From contig NZ_JAANHS010000004.1 of the NCBI RefSeq assembly GCF_011174775.1, positions 214,673 through 278,672 on the forward strand: a stretch of DNA of 64,000 bases, given 5' to 3'. This DNA is from Rhodobacter calidifons. Lineage in GTDB: Bacteria > Pseudomonadota > Alphaproteobacteria > Rhodobacterales > Rhodobacteraceae. Every line of letters starts with the position of its first letter. Positions within the stretch are counted from its first letter, which is position 1. Under the pieces are notes generated by a model that was not told where the DNA came from, did not search any database, and was given only the letters and a program-made list of their open reading frames with translations. Position numbers and translations under genes: made by a program. Of the stretch, positions 9,668 through 19,184 are shown piece after piece.

Positions 9668-9840
9668 CCGACCCCCGCATCCGTTCTTTCATTCGCAACA
9701 GTTTTCCTGTATGGCCCCGCCATCTGAGACGTGAGGCCCGCCCCCGGGGCACATGCAGAGGATGCAGGGGGAGGGGCGGCAATGGGGCCGCCAGATAACG
9801 GGGATGACGGCAGGGGCCGCATCTCCAGAGGAAACGATAC

Positions 9841-11982
9841 ATGTTCAATGTGACCAAGAAATCGATCCAGTGGGGCAGCGAGACGCTCACTCTGGAAACG
9901 GGGAAAGTTGCGCGCCAGGCCGATGGATCGGTGATCGCGACGCTGGGCGAGACCCAGGTGATGGCCAACGTGACCTTTGCCAAGACGGCGAAGGAAGGGC
10001 AGGACTTCTTCCCCCTGACCGTTCACTACCAGGAAAAATACTACGCAGCCGGCAAGATCCCCGGCGGCTTCTTCAAGCGCGAGGCGCGGCCCTCGGAAAA
10101 GGAGACGCTGGTCTCCCGGCTGATCGACCGTCCGATCCGCCCGCTGTTCGTCGAAGGCTTCCGCAACGAAGTGCTGGTGATGTGCACCGTGCTGTCCTGC
10201 GACCTGGTGAATGACCCCGACATCGTGGCGATGATCGCGGCCTCGGCGGCGCTGACCGTCTCGGGCGTGCCGTTCCGCGGCCCGATCGGCGCGGCTCGGG
10301 TGGGCTTTGTCGATGGCCAGTATGTGCTGAACCCCTCGATGGACGACATGACGCAGCTGCGCATGAAGCCCGAACAGCGCCTTGACCTGGTTGTCGCGGG
10401 GACCAAGGACGCCGTTATGATGGTGGAATCCGAAGCTTACGAGCTGACCGAAGAGGAAATGCTGGGCGCGGTCGTGTTCGGCCACGAACAGATGCAGCCG
10501 GTGATCGACCTCATCATCGACTTCGCCGAACATTCGGCCAAGGACCCCTTCGACTTCACCCCGCCGGACTATTCGGCGCTTTATGCCAAGGTGAAGCAGG
10601 CCGGTGAGGCCCAGATGCGCGCCGCCTTCGCGATCCGCGACAAGCAGGAACGCACCACTGCCATCGAGGCCGCGGTCGAGGCGATCAAGGCCGCGATGAC
10701 CGAGGAAGACCGGGCCGATCCGAACCTTTATCCGGCGATCAAGCAGCTGGAGTCGGCGGTCCTGCGCGGCGACGTGGTGAAACACGGGCGCCGGATCGAC
10801 GGCCGCGACACGAAAACCGTCCGCCCGATCGTCTGCGAAACCGGCGTGTTGCCGCGCGCGCATGGCTCGGCCCTGTTCACCCGGGGTGAAACGCAAGCCC
10901 TGGTCGTCACCACGCTGGGCACCGGCGAGGACGAACAGATCATCGACGCCCTGAACGGCAACTACCGGTCGAACTTCCTGCTGCACTACAACTTCCCGCC
11001 CTATTCGGTCGGCGAAGTGGGTCGCGTGGGTTCGCCCGGCCGTCGTGAGATCGGCCACGGCAAGCTGGCCTGGCGGGCGCTTCAGGCGGTGCTGCCGGCG
11101 CCGACCGATTTCCCCTACACGATCCGCGTGGTGTCCGAGATCACCGAATCGAACGGCTCCTCCTCGATGGCCTCGGTCTGCGGCGGGTCGTTGTCGATGA
11201 TGGACGCGGGCGTGCCGCTGAAGGCGCCGGTCGCGGGTGTGGCCATGGGTCTGGTGCTGGAAGAGGACGGCGACTGGGCGGTCCTGACCGACATCCTGGG
11301 CGACGAGGATCACCTTGGCGACATGGACTTCAAGGTCGCGGGCACCGCGAACGGCATCACGTCCTTGCAGATGGACATCAAGGTGGCCGGGATCACCCCG
11401 GAGATCATGAAGCAGGCCCTGGCCCAGGCCAAGGACGGCCGTCTGCACATCCTGGGCGAGATGGCCAAGGCCATCAGCGCGCCGCAGGGTTTCAGCGAAT
11501 ACGCGCCGAAGATCGAGACGATGCAGATCCCGACCGACAAGATCCGCGAAGTGATCGGCTCGGGCGGCAAGGTCATCCGCGAGATCGTCGAGGTCTCGGG
11601 CGCCAAGGTGGACATCAACGACGACGGCCAGATCAAGATCGCCTCGAACGATGCCGGTGCCATCAAGAAGGCTTACGACATGATCTGGTCGATCGTGGCC
11701 GAACCCGAAGAGGGCCAGATCTACACCGGCAAGGTGGTGAAACTGGTCGATTTCGGCGCCTTCGTGAACTTCTTCGGCAAGCGCGACGGTCTGGTGCATG
11801 TGTCCCAGATCGCCAACAAGCGCCTGAACCACCCGAACGAGCTGCTGAAGGAAGGCCAGGAGGTCAAGGTCAAGCTTCTGGGCTTTGACGACCGCGGCAA
11901 GGTGCGACTGGGCATGAAGATGGTCGATCAGGAGACCGGCGCGGAAATCACCGAGAAGAAGGAAGAAGCCGCCGAGGGCTGA
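9841..11982 (+). CDS. pnp: Polyribonucleotide nucleotidyltransferase (PNPase)
   Basis: Phosphorolytic 3'-5' exoribonuclease of 713 aa, a degradosome-type enzyme. Two RNase PH-like cores are joined by the helical linker. The KH domain ([15 protein letters not shown]) starts near residue 563, and the S1 domain ([17 protein letters not shown]) starts near 627. The RBS is gaggaaac, 5-12 nt before the ATG. The 173-nt leader (9668-9840) is rich in short inverted repeats, which would fit the RNase III-type autoregulation known for pnp, but no specific structure was established. A strong terminator follows. Confidence 0.97.
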   Translation: MFNVTKKSIQWGSETLTLETGKVARQADGSVIATLGETQVMANVTFAKTAKEGQDFFPLTVHYQEKYYAAGKIPGGFFKREARPSEKETLVSRLIDRPIRPLFVEGFRNEVLVMCTVLSCDLVNDPDIVAMIAASAALTVSGVPFRGPIGAARVGFVDGQYVLNPSMDDMTQLRMKPEQRLDLVVAGTKDAVMMVESEAYELTEEEMLGAVVFGHEQMQPVIDLIIDFAEHSAKDPFDFTPPDYSALYAKVKQAGEAQMRAAFAIRDKQERTTAIEAAVEAIKAAMTEEDRADPNLYPAIKQLESAVLRGDVVKHGRRIDGRDTKTVRPIVCETGVLPRAHGSALFTRGETQALVVTTLGTGEDEQIIDALNGNYRSNFLLHYNFPPYSVGEVGRVGSPGRREIGHGKLAWRALQAVLPAPTDFPYTIRVVSEITESNGSSSMASVCGGSLSMMDAGVPLKAPVAGVAMGLVLEEDGDWAVLTDILGDEDHLGDMDFKVAGTANGITSLQMDIKVAGITPEIMKQALAQAKDGRLHILGEMAKAISAPQGFSEYAPKIETMQIPTDKIREVIGSGGKVIREIVEVSGAKVDINDDGQIKIASNDAGAIKKAYDMIWSIVAEPEEGQIYTGKVVKLVDFGAFVNFFGKRDGLVHVSQIANKRLNHPNELLKEGQEVKVKLLGFDDRGKVRLGMKMVDQETGAEITEKKEEAAEG

Positions 11983-12007
11983 GCCCTTCGACCGGAGTGC
12001 AATCGAA

Positions 12008-12032
12008 GGCCCCGGCGCCAGGCGCCGGGGCC
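12008..12032 (+). terminator. Rho-independent terminator of pnp
   Basis: A perfect 12-bp GC inverted repeat (ggccccggcgcc and its complement around a single A) followed directly by TTTT. It lies 26 nt after the pnp stop. Confidence 0.85.
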
Positions 12033-12121
12033 TTTTGCGTTCCGGCACACGCGTCCCGTTTCACATCGCGGTCACGTCGGCAATGCCCAGGTCGAAGGTT
12101 GCGCCGGGGAGGAACTACGGC

Positions 12122-12600
12122 AGCCGGCTGTCGGCGCAGCGCGCGCGGGTGGCACTTTGGGCGATGATGGCGTCCGCGCCCTGCACCTCGGCCTCGAACC
12201 GGATCGTCATCGCCGGCCAGCATTCGCCGCACCCCTCGCTGGCGCCGCGCATCGTGCAGGGCATCCGCGACAGCGCGGATCAGCTTTACGTCCTCCTGCG
12301 TCCAGCAAATCTGGACGAATGTTCCGGGTTGCTGCTGTCGCGGACGGCGGATCTGGCAATCGCCCGCAAACTGCCGGAAGAGGAAACCTTCCCCGGCGAA
12401 TACTGGACAGCGTCACTCTCCGGTCCGACCGGCTGATCGCCTTTCTGCGGCCGGACGGGCGCAGCTTTCAACCCGCGACAGGCCGCCGGAGCCCCTCTTG
12501 GTCGCCTGCCCGCCCGAGATCTTCTTCGGCGAGGTGATGTCCGGGCGCATCCTGCCCGGGCGGCAACCGGCGTGTCGCACCGGGATCCCGGTCCCGGATC
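12122..12600 (+). pseudogene. Decayed LysR-type regulator (substrate-binding domain remnant)
   Basis: Three successive reading frames carry consecutive pieces of a LysR-type substrate-binding domain. The first (about 12197-12415) reads RIVIAGQHS, then LYVLLRPANLDEC, then ADLAIARKLPEEE. The second (about 12410-12480) reads SDRLIAFLRPDG. The third (about 12498-12567) reads VACPPEIFFGEVMSGRILP. The order matches the family, but frame changes interrupt it and neither the DNA-binding helix-turn-helix nor the final C-terminus is present. It may once have regulated a neighbouring gene. Recognition is by pattern only. Confidence 0.65.
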
Positions 12601-12649
12601 GCAAGGCGCGCCATGCTGCTGACCGGGCACCCGATGCCGGCTCCGGCAC

Positions 12650-14212
12650 TCAAGCAAAGCTGTCGATGGTCCGGATAGCCCCGTCCAGGGCCTTTCCCTC
12701 TTCGTCCTGAAGCGCCGCCTCGCGCAGGCGGCGGCACCAGTCGGCTGCATCCTTCCGGGCGGCTATGCGGGCCGTCGCGGCAAGCACCCGGTCGAACTTG
12801 GAATGGCCACGGGCATGGGTGTCCGAATAGCCCTTGATCAGGCGGCGGCAGCGGATCAGTTCTACCGCAAGGTCATAGTTTCGCGCTACTTCGGACAGCG
12901 CGGTCTGAAGCCAGCGGTCCAGATGCGCCTGTTCCTGCGCGTGGCGCAGCGTGCGGCGGCGCCAACCTTTCAGGCCGCCAAGGATATGGAGGGTCAGGAA
13001 GGCGGGCAGACGGTCGGTCCGCAGCCGGCGCCCCCTGTCGAACCAGCGCGTCAGGCGGGCCATCCATTTTGGGTCCGCCTCCAGCCTCGCGCCCAGGCGG
13101 GCAGGAAACAGGCCGACGATCTCGGCCGCGCGGGGATGGAAGAACTCGGTCAGGTGCAGGACGTTGGCCTTGTTCACCCCCATCTCGCTGCGGATGCGAT
13201 CGAATCGGCGGGCGCAGGTCTTGAGGTCGGCAACCCGGATTATGTCGTCATAAGCCATTGCATTGGCGATGTATTTCGCAGACTCGCGGGACAGTGCCCA
13301 GCCATTCGCCGCATCATCCTGCGCCAGCACTCCGCCCAGACGGTCCAGATACTCCGCGCCATAGGCAGCATCCTGGAACTCCACCACCTTGCGCAGTCCG
13401 GGCAGCGCCAGTTCGGCCACAGGTGCAGGCAGGGCCGACGCGCGGGCCGCAAGCCTTTCCCATTCCGCGATCAGACGCGCGGGGCCCTGTGCCTTCGGCT
13501 CGGGCCTGGACTGCGCCGCAGGTGCAGCTTCAGACGCAGGGTTCGCAGCGACATCGAAGGCCTCTCCAAAGGCCCGCAGCGAGGCCTCCGCCCCCTTGCC
13601 ACCGGCCTTGATCGCGGTCTCGAACGCCTCGCGCGGGAAGGGGAGCACCCCCGCCCCCGCCAGCGCGCCGAACAGCGAGGCCGAGATGACCGAGCCGCTC
13701 TGGATCGCCAGCGCGTCGAAGTCGGCGGCGATCACACGGCGCGCAGCGATCCCGGCTGCGGCCATCACCTCTTCGGACGAGGCGATGCCGTCGCCTGGCA
13801 CCATCTTTTCCGACACCGCCAGCGCGCGGTGGGTCGAGGTGATGAGGGTGGTGCGGTCCGGCGTCACGAAGCCGCGGATGATCGCGCGCCCGGCCTCCAT
13901 CATCTCGGCCGTGATCATGATGTCGACATCGCCCGGGGCGGGCATGAGAGAGAAGACGGGGACAGGATCGCCGGGTCTCAGCGGGGCCATCTCCACATAA
14001 TAGACCGTGGCCCCGGTGCGCTGCGACACGCCCGCGACGCTGGTCGCCTGCGCGGCATAGCCCTGCGCGCGGGCCAGATCCTCGATCCAGCCGGTCAGCA
14101 CGCCGCCCCCCTGCCCGCCGACCGCAAGGATCGCAAGCTTGATGATCCCCGACAGCCGCGGGTCCGTCTGCCTTGCGTCCGGTTCCAGGCCGATGGTTTC
14201 CCGAAGGGTCAT
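12650..14212 (-). CDS. iorB: Indolepyruvate oxidoreductase subunit beta (IorB, long alphaproteobacterial form)
   Basis: Protein of 520 aa. The N-terminal pyruvate:ferredoxin oxidoreductase gamma-type domain contains AVGGQGGGVLTGW and SVAGVSQRTGATVYY. A long C-terminal helical extension (about 300 residues, the DUF6537-like tail) marks the alphaproteobacterial long form. With IorA it oxidises indole-3-pyruvate and other aryl pyruvates to aryl-acetyl-CoA in aromatic amino acid catabolism. The start at 14212 forms an ATGA overlap with the iorA stop, so coupled translation is likely. Confidence 0.9.
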   Translation of the reverse strand: MTLRETIGLEPDARQTDPRLSGIIKLAILAVGGQGGGVLTGWIEDLARAQGYAAQATSVAGVSQRTGATVYYVEMAPLRPGDPVPVFSLMPAPGDVDIMITAEMMEAGRAIIRGFVTPDRTTLITSTHRALAVSEKMVPGDGIASSEEVMAAAGIAARRVIAADFDALAIQSGSVISASLFGALAGAGVLPFPREAFETAIKAGGKGAEASLRAFGEAFDVAANPASEAAPAAQSRPEPKAQGPARLIAEWERLAARASALPAPVAELALPGLRKVVEFQDAAYGAEYLDRLGGVLAQDDAANGWALSRESAKYIANAMAYDDIIRVADLKTCARRFDRIRSEMGVNKANVLHLTEFFHPRAAEIVGLFPARLGARLEADPKWMARLTRWFDRGRRLRTDRLPAFLTLHILGGLKGWRRRTLRHAQEQAHLDRWLQTALSEVARNYDLAVELIRCRRLIKGYSDTHARGHSKFDRVLAATARIAARKDAADWCRRLREAALQDEEGKALDGAIRTIDSFA

Positions 14213-16356
14213 GGCCTGACCTCGAACGTCAGCCGCCGCGCAGCGCGGCGGGATTGCAGCCAGCCGATCACGCGGGCACGAAAGGCAGCCATCCGCGCCT
14301 CCCATCTCGACGGGTTGTGCACCACGTCTGCGCGGTAGAACGACGGGCAGAGGACGGCGGCATCCGCCACCTCGCCACAGTTGCCGCAGCCGACGCAGCT
14401 TTGGTCGATCGACGCCACCGGGTCGTCGCGCAGGGGGTCGTCCAGTTTCTTCAACGACAGCGACGGGCAGCCCGACAGCCGGATGCAGGCATGGTCGCCG
14501 GTGCAGACATCCTCATCCACGCCAAACCGGGGGGCCTCGACCCGGCGGCCCTCCTCGATCGCCTTCTGGGCCAGAGGCTTCTCGCGCCGCTGCCTGTTCA
14601 ACATGCATTCCGACGAGGCGACGATGACCTTCGGGCCGGGCGTGTCGGTGGTCAGCGCCTCTCGCAGCACGTCGCGCATCCGGCCCACATCATAGGTGCG
14701 GTCCACCTGCCGCACCCAGTCGATGCCGATACCCTTCAGCGCCTTGGCAATCGGATGTTTCGTCGCCTTGGTCGGGTTGTCCGCGCGGCTGGACATCACA
14801 TCCTGCCCCCCCGTCGCGGCCGAGTAGTAGTTGTCCACGATCACCGCCACGCCGTCCGACCTGTTGAAGGCCATGTTGGTAAAGCTGGACGACAGCCCGT
14901 TGTGCCAGAACCCGCCGTCGCCGATGATCGACACCGGGCGCCGTTCCCCACCCCCGTCGAAGGCGGCGTTGGCCGCGGGGCTAAGGCCATAGCCCATCGT
15001 GGCACCCCCCACCTCGAACGGAGGCAGCGCGCCGAACAGATGGCAGCCGATGTCCGCCGAGATCTGAAGCTTCCCCGTCTCCTTCTGCACCAGCTTGATC
15101 GCGGCGAAGATCGGGCGCTCCGGGCAGCCGGTGCAGAAACCGGGCGGGCGGATCGGGACGGTCCCGGTCAGGTCGGGGATCGCCGGGCGGTCCTCGTTCG
15201 GCGCGCGGACGAGGGCAGGCAGCATCTGCGGCGCGGCGTCCTTGAGGAAGGCCGCAATCCCGTCCAGCATCACCTGCCCGGTGTATTCCCCGGCCATCGG
15301 CAAGGGACCCTTGCCGCGCAGCTTGACGCTGGAACCAGCCCGGTAAAGGAAGGTGGACAGCTGTTGTTCGATGAACTCGGGCTGGCCCTCCTCGATCACG
15401 AGGACCTGGTCCTTGCCCGCGCAGAATTCCAGAAACTCGGACGAAATCAGCGGATAGGTGACGTTCAGGACGTAAAGCGGCACCTTGGTGTTGCCCCAGA
15501 GATCCGCCAGTCCCAACCGTTGCAGTGCGCGGATCACGCCGTTGTACATGCCGCCTTGCAGGACGATGCCGACCGGGGCGGTCTTCGGGCCGAACACCTC
15601 GTTCAACTGCCGCTCGCGGATGAACCTCTCGGCATTGGGCCAGCGGTTGCTGATCTTGTCCTGCTCATGCGCATAGGACATGGGCGGCAGCACAACCCGT
15701 GCGAAATCCGACTGCGGGTTCGACAGCGCGTCCCTGACCGAAAGCTTCGGGCGTTGGTTGTCGCGGGTCTGGAAGCTGCCGGTGACATGGCAGGACCGGA
15801 TGCGGACTATCAGCATGACGGGGGTATTGGACGCCTCGGACAGCTCGAACCCGTCCTTCACCGCCTTGACGATGCTGGGCAGGTTGGGGCGCGGGTCCAG
15901 CAGCCAGAACTGCGACTTCATCGCAAAGGCGTGGCTGCGTTCCTGCATGATGCTGGAACCCTCGCCGTAATCCTCGCCCACGATGATGAGCGCCCCGCCG
16001 TTCACCCCGGAAGACGCGAGGTTCGCCAGCGCATCCGATGCCACGTTCACACCCACCGAGCCCTTGAAGGTGACCGCCCCCCGGATCGGGTAGTGGACGC
16101 TGGCCGCCAGCATCGCTGCCGCCGCGGCCTCGTTCGCGTTGGCCTCGAACCGGATGCCCAGCTCGGCCATCAGGTCCTCGGCATCGGCCAGCACGTCCAT
16201 CAGGTGGCTGATCGGCGCGCCCTGATAGCCGCCGACGTAGCCCACGCCGTTTTCCAGAAGCGCCTTGGTGATCGCAAGGATGCCTTCGCCGGTGAAAGTG
16301 TCCCCCTCGCCCTTGCGCAGGTGTTCGACTTCGGCCTTGAAGGAACGTTCGGCCAT
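14209..16356 (-). CDS. iorA: Indolepyruvate ferredoxin oxidoreductase subunit alpha
   Basis: TPP-dependent catalytic subunit of 715 aa. It carries the pyrimidine-binding domain, a TPP-binding segment (SIIGDGGFWHNG) and a C-terminal iron-sulfur region with CTGDHACIRLSGCP followed by CVGCGNCG...C near residue 650. It decarboxylates aryl pyruvates and passes electrons to the cluster. It is second in a marR-iorA-iorB operon, with a 1-nt gap to the regulator. A purine-rich RBS (ggagagc) overlaps the end of the marR gene. Confidence 0.93.
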   Translation of the reverse strand: MAERSFKAEVEHLRKGEGDTFTGEGILAITKALLENGVGYVGGYQGAPISHLMDVLADAEDLMAELGIRFEANANEAAAAAMLAASVHYPIRGAVTFKGSVGVNVASDALANLASSGVNGGALIIVGEDYGEGSSIMQERSHAFAMKSQFWLLDPRPNLPSIVKAVKDGFELSEASNTPVMLIVRIRSCHVTGSFQTRDNQRPKLSVRDALSNPQSDFARVVLPPMSYAHEQDKISNRWPNAERFIRERQLNEVFGPKTAPVGIVLQGGMYNGVIRALQRLGLADLWGNTKVPLYVLNVTYPLISSEFLEFCAGKDQVLVIEEGQPEFIEQQLSTFLYRAGSSVKLRGKGPLPMAGEYTGQVMLDGIAAFLKDAAPQMLPALVRAPNEDRPAIPDLTGTVPIRPPGFCTGCPERPIFAAIKLVQKETGKLQISADIGCHLFGALPPFEVGGATMGYGLSPAANAAFDGGGERRPVSIIGDGGFWHNGLSSSFTNMAFNRSDGVAVIVDNYYSAATGGQDVMSSRADNPTKATKHPIAKALKGIGIDWVRQVDRTYDVGRMRDVLREALTTDTPGPKVIVASSECMLNRQRREKPLAQKAIEEGRRVEAPRFGVDEDVCTGDHACIRLSGCPSLSLKKLDDPLRDDPVASIDQSCVGCGNCGEVADAAVLCPSFYRADVVHNPSRWEARMAAFRARVIGWLQSRRAARRLTFEVRP

Positions 16357-16357
16357 C

Positions 16358-16846
16358 TCAGCTCTCCTGCTTGCGGATGTTGGTCAGCATCTTCTGGAGC
16401 GTCCCCACGAAGGCGCGGCGTTCCTCGGCCCCGATGCCTCGGAACATGCGCTCCTGCGCTTCGGCCATGCGGGGCCAGAGCGTCTCGAAAAGCGCGCGTC
16501 CCGCGTCGGTGATATGGACCCGCGTCGCGCGGCTGTCCGCCTGATCCGTCTCGCGCCGGATCAGACCGTCGGCAGCCAACTGGTCAAGCGCACGCGACAG
16601 GGTGGACTGTTCGACCACCGAATAGACCGCCAGTTCCCGGATCAGCGGCCCCTCGATCACCGACAGCACCGCCAGCGCCCGCATCTTCGGCGTCGTCAGG
16701 CCCAGCCCTGCCATCTCGTCGCGCAGGGAGGCGTTGTAGCGCCCCATGATCCGGTTCATCAGATAGGGCGCATAATTGGTGAGCCCGATCTCTCCCAGCC
16801 GGGGCAGGGCTTCGGGTGGCTTCTCCGGGGGGGACGGATCGGTCAT
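16358..16846 (-). CDS. MarR-family transcriptional regulator of the ior operon
   Basis: Winged-helix regulator of 162 aa. The MarR core includes ALAVLSVIEGPLIRELA, the recognition helix QSTLSRALDQLAADGLI and the wing RRETDQADSRATRVHIT. Position as first gene, 1 nt from iorA, suggests it senses an aromatic (possibly arylacetate or arylpyruvate) ligand and controls iorAB. The start at 16846 gives MTDPSPPEKP; the longer upstream frame lacks support. Confidence 0.87.
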   Translation of the reverse strand: MTDPSPPEKPPEALPRLGEIGLTNYAPYLMNRIMGRYNASLRDEMAGLGLTTPKMRALAVLSVIEGPLIRELAVYSVVEQSTLSRALDQLAADGLIRRETDQADSRATRVHITDAGRALFETLWPRMAEAQERMFRGIGAEERRAFVGTLQKMLTNIRKQES

Positions 16847-17148
16847 GCGCCCAGACCTTCCGCCGCAAGGAGGCCTGACCCGCCAACGCGATTGCCTCTG
16901 CCGCGAGTCACGCCCCGCTTGCGGCCGCCGGTGACCAAGAGCGCCCAAGCCGGCGATGCCATGCGCAAAGCCCCGGCCGGAGCCACCACGTCATGCCCGC
17001 GACCGGGAAGCGTGATCGTGTCGGTCCGGCCGCGGCCGTCGCGGACAGCCTCACGTCGCGGGGACAGACTGCGGTCACCCGGGGGTGGCTTGGCTCCGGC
17101 GACTAGCGCGTTGATCCCGCAGCCGATGATGACGCGATCCGGTCGCAT
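16843..17148 (-). pseudogene. Remnant of a phytoene-dehydrogenase-like FAD oxidoreductase
   Basis: The frame opens with RVIIGCGINALVAGA, a Rossmann FAD-binding start (normally G-x-G-x-x-G; the first Gly-to-Cys change breaks it). It later contains RTDTITLPGRGHDVVAPAGA, which resembles the LTLPG-x-x-HD segment of carotenoid-dehydrogenase-like oxidoreductases. Only about 100 codons remain of a family of about 500 aa, and the rest reads as unrelated low-complexity residues. A fragment between the cyclase and marR genes; unlikely to be functional. Confidence 0.5.
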
Positions 17149-17149
17149 C

Positions 17150-17941
17150 CTACCCGCGTGGAACCAGCGCCAGCGCGCGGATCGGCGAGCCGGTGCCCCG
17201 GCTGATCTTCAGAGGCGCGGCAATCAGGATCGCCCCCTTGGGCGGCAGCTTGTCCAGGTTGGCCAGTGACGCCAGACCGAAGCAGTTGTTCTTGTGCAGA
17301 AGATTGTGCGCCGGGTACGGCGGATCCATCCCGCCGGCCTGGCCCGCATCGGTCCCGATGCACTGGCTGCCCCAGCCGACGATGCCCTTCTGCAACAGAT
17401 ACCGGATCACCTCGGCGGTCGGCCCCGGCGTGTGCGGCCCGGTTTCGTCGGCGTTCAAGAACAGGCCCTCGTCATGCGCCCGCCTGTCCCAGTCAGACCG
17501 CAGCACCACCCATTCGTCCTTGCCGATGGCGCCGTGCTTCGCCTCCCAGTCCGTCACATGGTCGATGGTCAGCAGGAAATCCGGGTCCGCCGCGCATTCG
17601 GCGCTGAAATCCAGCACGTTGACCGGGGCCACCAGTCGCTGCACGTCCAGCGTGTCGGTATAGCCGTCCGGATAGTCTTTCCCGGTGATCCAGTGATGCG
17701 GCGCGTCGAAATGCGTGCCGGAGTGCTCCCCCAGCTCCAGCCAGTTCCACGCCCAGAACGGCCCGTCCTTGTCGTACTCGCTGATCCGATGGATCCTGAT
17801 CGGCGGAGTGTCCCTGGCGAAATCCGGCGGCAGTTTCAGAAGCGGCGTCTCCGGCCCCAGCACACCCGAGCAATCCACCACCTCGATCCCGCCCGAAGCG
17901 ATCATCCCCGCCAGCGCGTGCAGCACGTGTGCTGAAGTCAT
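17150..17941 (-). CDS. Cyclase-family metal-dependent hydrolase (kynurenine-formamidase-like)
   Basis: Protein of 263 aa with the cyclase/KynB metal motif HSGTHFDAPHH (residues 73-83), and conserved GWGSQCIGTDA and NLLHKNNCFGLASL blocks. Family members hydrolyse amide or cyclic bonds such as N-formylkynurenine or isatin. The adjacent ior operon for tryptophan-derived indolepyruvate makes an aromatic substrate plausible, but this is inference. RBS ggggagag precedes the ATG. Confidence 0.82.
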   Translation of the reverse strand: MTSAHVLHALAGMIASGGIEVVDCSGVLGPETPLLKLPPDFARDTPPIRIHRISEYDKDGPFWAWNWLELGEHSGTHFDAPHHWITGKDYPDGYTDTLDVQRLVAPVNVLDFSAECAADPDFLLTIDHVTDWEAKHGAIGKDEWVVLRSDWDRRAHDEGLFLNADETGPHTPGPTAEVIRYLLQKGIVGWGSQCIGTDAGQAGGMDPPYPAHNLLHKNNCFGLASLANLDKLPPKGAILIAAPLKISRGTGSPIRALALVPRG

Positions 17942-18378
17942 CTAGCTCTCCCCGTTGGCCCGGAAAACCGGCAAGAGGCGTCGGATGCTTCCGGTCGGCA
18001 GAAGTGATGCTAGGCAGTAATGGATGCATCTGCAAACAATCTGGTGCCCACTCGACTTGAAAACCTGGACCGGCCCCGCTTCGCTGCGTTTCCAGACGGC
18101 AGTTTGGCGGATGGCGCGACCGTGGACGATGAGACGCCAGGCGCTTCAGGCACGGATCCCCCGTGTCTCCTCGGTCTTACCGCACTCGGCCTTGCTTCTG
18201 TGCGTTTGCAGGTTTTTTTCGATTGTTTGCAGGCCAGCAGCCAGGTTGGCCCCGATGGTCCGGCCCCCGTCGTGCTCGCTCTGCGCCGGGATCCCCGCCC
18301 GCCAGAGCCTGAAGCCCCTTGGCCGGTACGCCGACAGGCCCGACCGCGGCAGAGGCGATCGGGCCTTCCGATGCCCGG
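17942..18378. other. 437-bp intergenic region, no supported gene
   Basis: Open frames here show no recognisable domain in any frame. At 18337-18365 there is a 7-bp inverted repeat (ggcccga/tcgggcc) just beyond the peroxiredoxin stop that could act as its terminator, although no T-run follows on the minus strand. The cyclase promoter should lie near the left end. Nothing else identified. Confidence 0.4.
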
Positions 18379-19035
18379 TCAGGCCGGCGCCTTGGCAAAG
18401 CGCAGGTAGGGCAGCTTGATGTCCAACTCGCCGAACCGCTCCTTCGCCTGATCGTCAGTCAGCGCCAGCGCCACGATCACATCCTGCCCCGGCACCCAGT
18501 TGGCGGGCGTCGCCAGCGGCACGCCGTCAGTCTTCTGCACCGCATCGAGCGCCCGCAGGATCTCTGCGAAGTTGCGCCCGATCGACATGGGGTAGGTCAT
18601 CGACAGGCGGATCTTCTTGTCCGGCCCCACGATGTACACCGTCCGCACGGTCGCCGAGTTCGCGGGCGTCCGCCCCTCGGTCGGCAGGTAGTAGTCGGCC
18701 GGCAGCATGTCATAGGCCTTGGCCACCGTCAGGCTGGTGTCGTCGATGATCGGGAAATCGGCGGGGGCGCCGCCGAAGGTCTCGATGTCGCGCTTCCACT
18801 TCTCGTGGTCCTGCACGCTGTCCACCGAGACGCCGATCACCTTGGTGTTGCGCTTCTTCCACTCTGCCGCCAATTGCGCCACGGCGGCGAATTCCGTGGT
18901 GCAGACCGGGGTGAAGTCGCGCGGATGGCTGAAGATGATGCCGTAGCTGTCGCCCAGCCACTCGTGGAACCGGATCGTCCCGGCGGTGGACTCGGCGGTG
19001 AAGTCGGGGGCGATGTCGTTGATGCGGACGGCCAT
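18379..19035 (-). CDS. 1-Cys peroxiredoxin (Prx6/AhpC-TSA family)
   Basis: Peroxidase of 218 aa with the peroxidatic motif PVCTTE (C45) in HPRDFTPVCTTE and the long C-terminal Prx6-type domain ending in LPYLRFAK. It reduces H2O2 and alkyl peroxides with one active Cys. The ATG at 19035 starts AVRINDIAPDFTAES, the normal family start; an upstream in-frame extension is not supported. Monocistronic, flanked by intergenic DNA. Confidence 0.93.
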   Translation of the reverse strand: MAVRINDIAPDFTAESTAGTIRFHEWLGDSYGIIFSHPRDFTPVCTTEFAAVAQLAAEWKKRNTKVIGVSVDSVQDHEKWKRDIETFGGAPADFPIIDDTSLTVAKAYDMLPADYYLPTEGRTPANSATVRTVYIVGPDKKIRLSMTYPMSIGRNFAEILRALDAVQKTDGVPLATPANWVPGQDVIVALALTDDQAKERFGELDIKLPYLRFAKAPA

Positions 19036-19184
19036 GAGAACCTCGTTTGGCTTGGAATCCTGTCTGAAGGGCAAGATAGGCGAAACGGAACAGAGTTTCA
19101 TCCCCCCGCAGGTCATGGCAAAGGAATAGGAAAAACCTTCCATGAGGGTGGCTCAGGGGATCAGGTTTGTTCTGCCACCCGACC

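Noticed and set aside
18020..18419. Open frames of about 130 codons in the gap before the peroxiredoxin gene
   Set aside because: No domain pattern, no RBS, overlap with the peroxiredoxin end, and composition typical of chance frames in GC-rich DNA.
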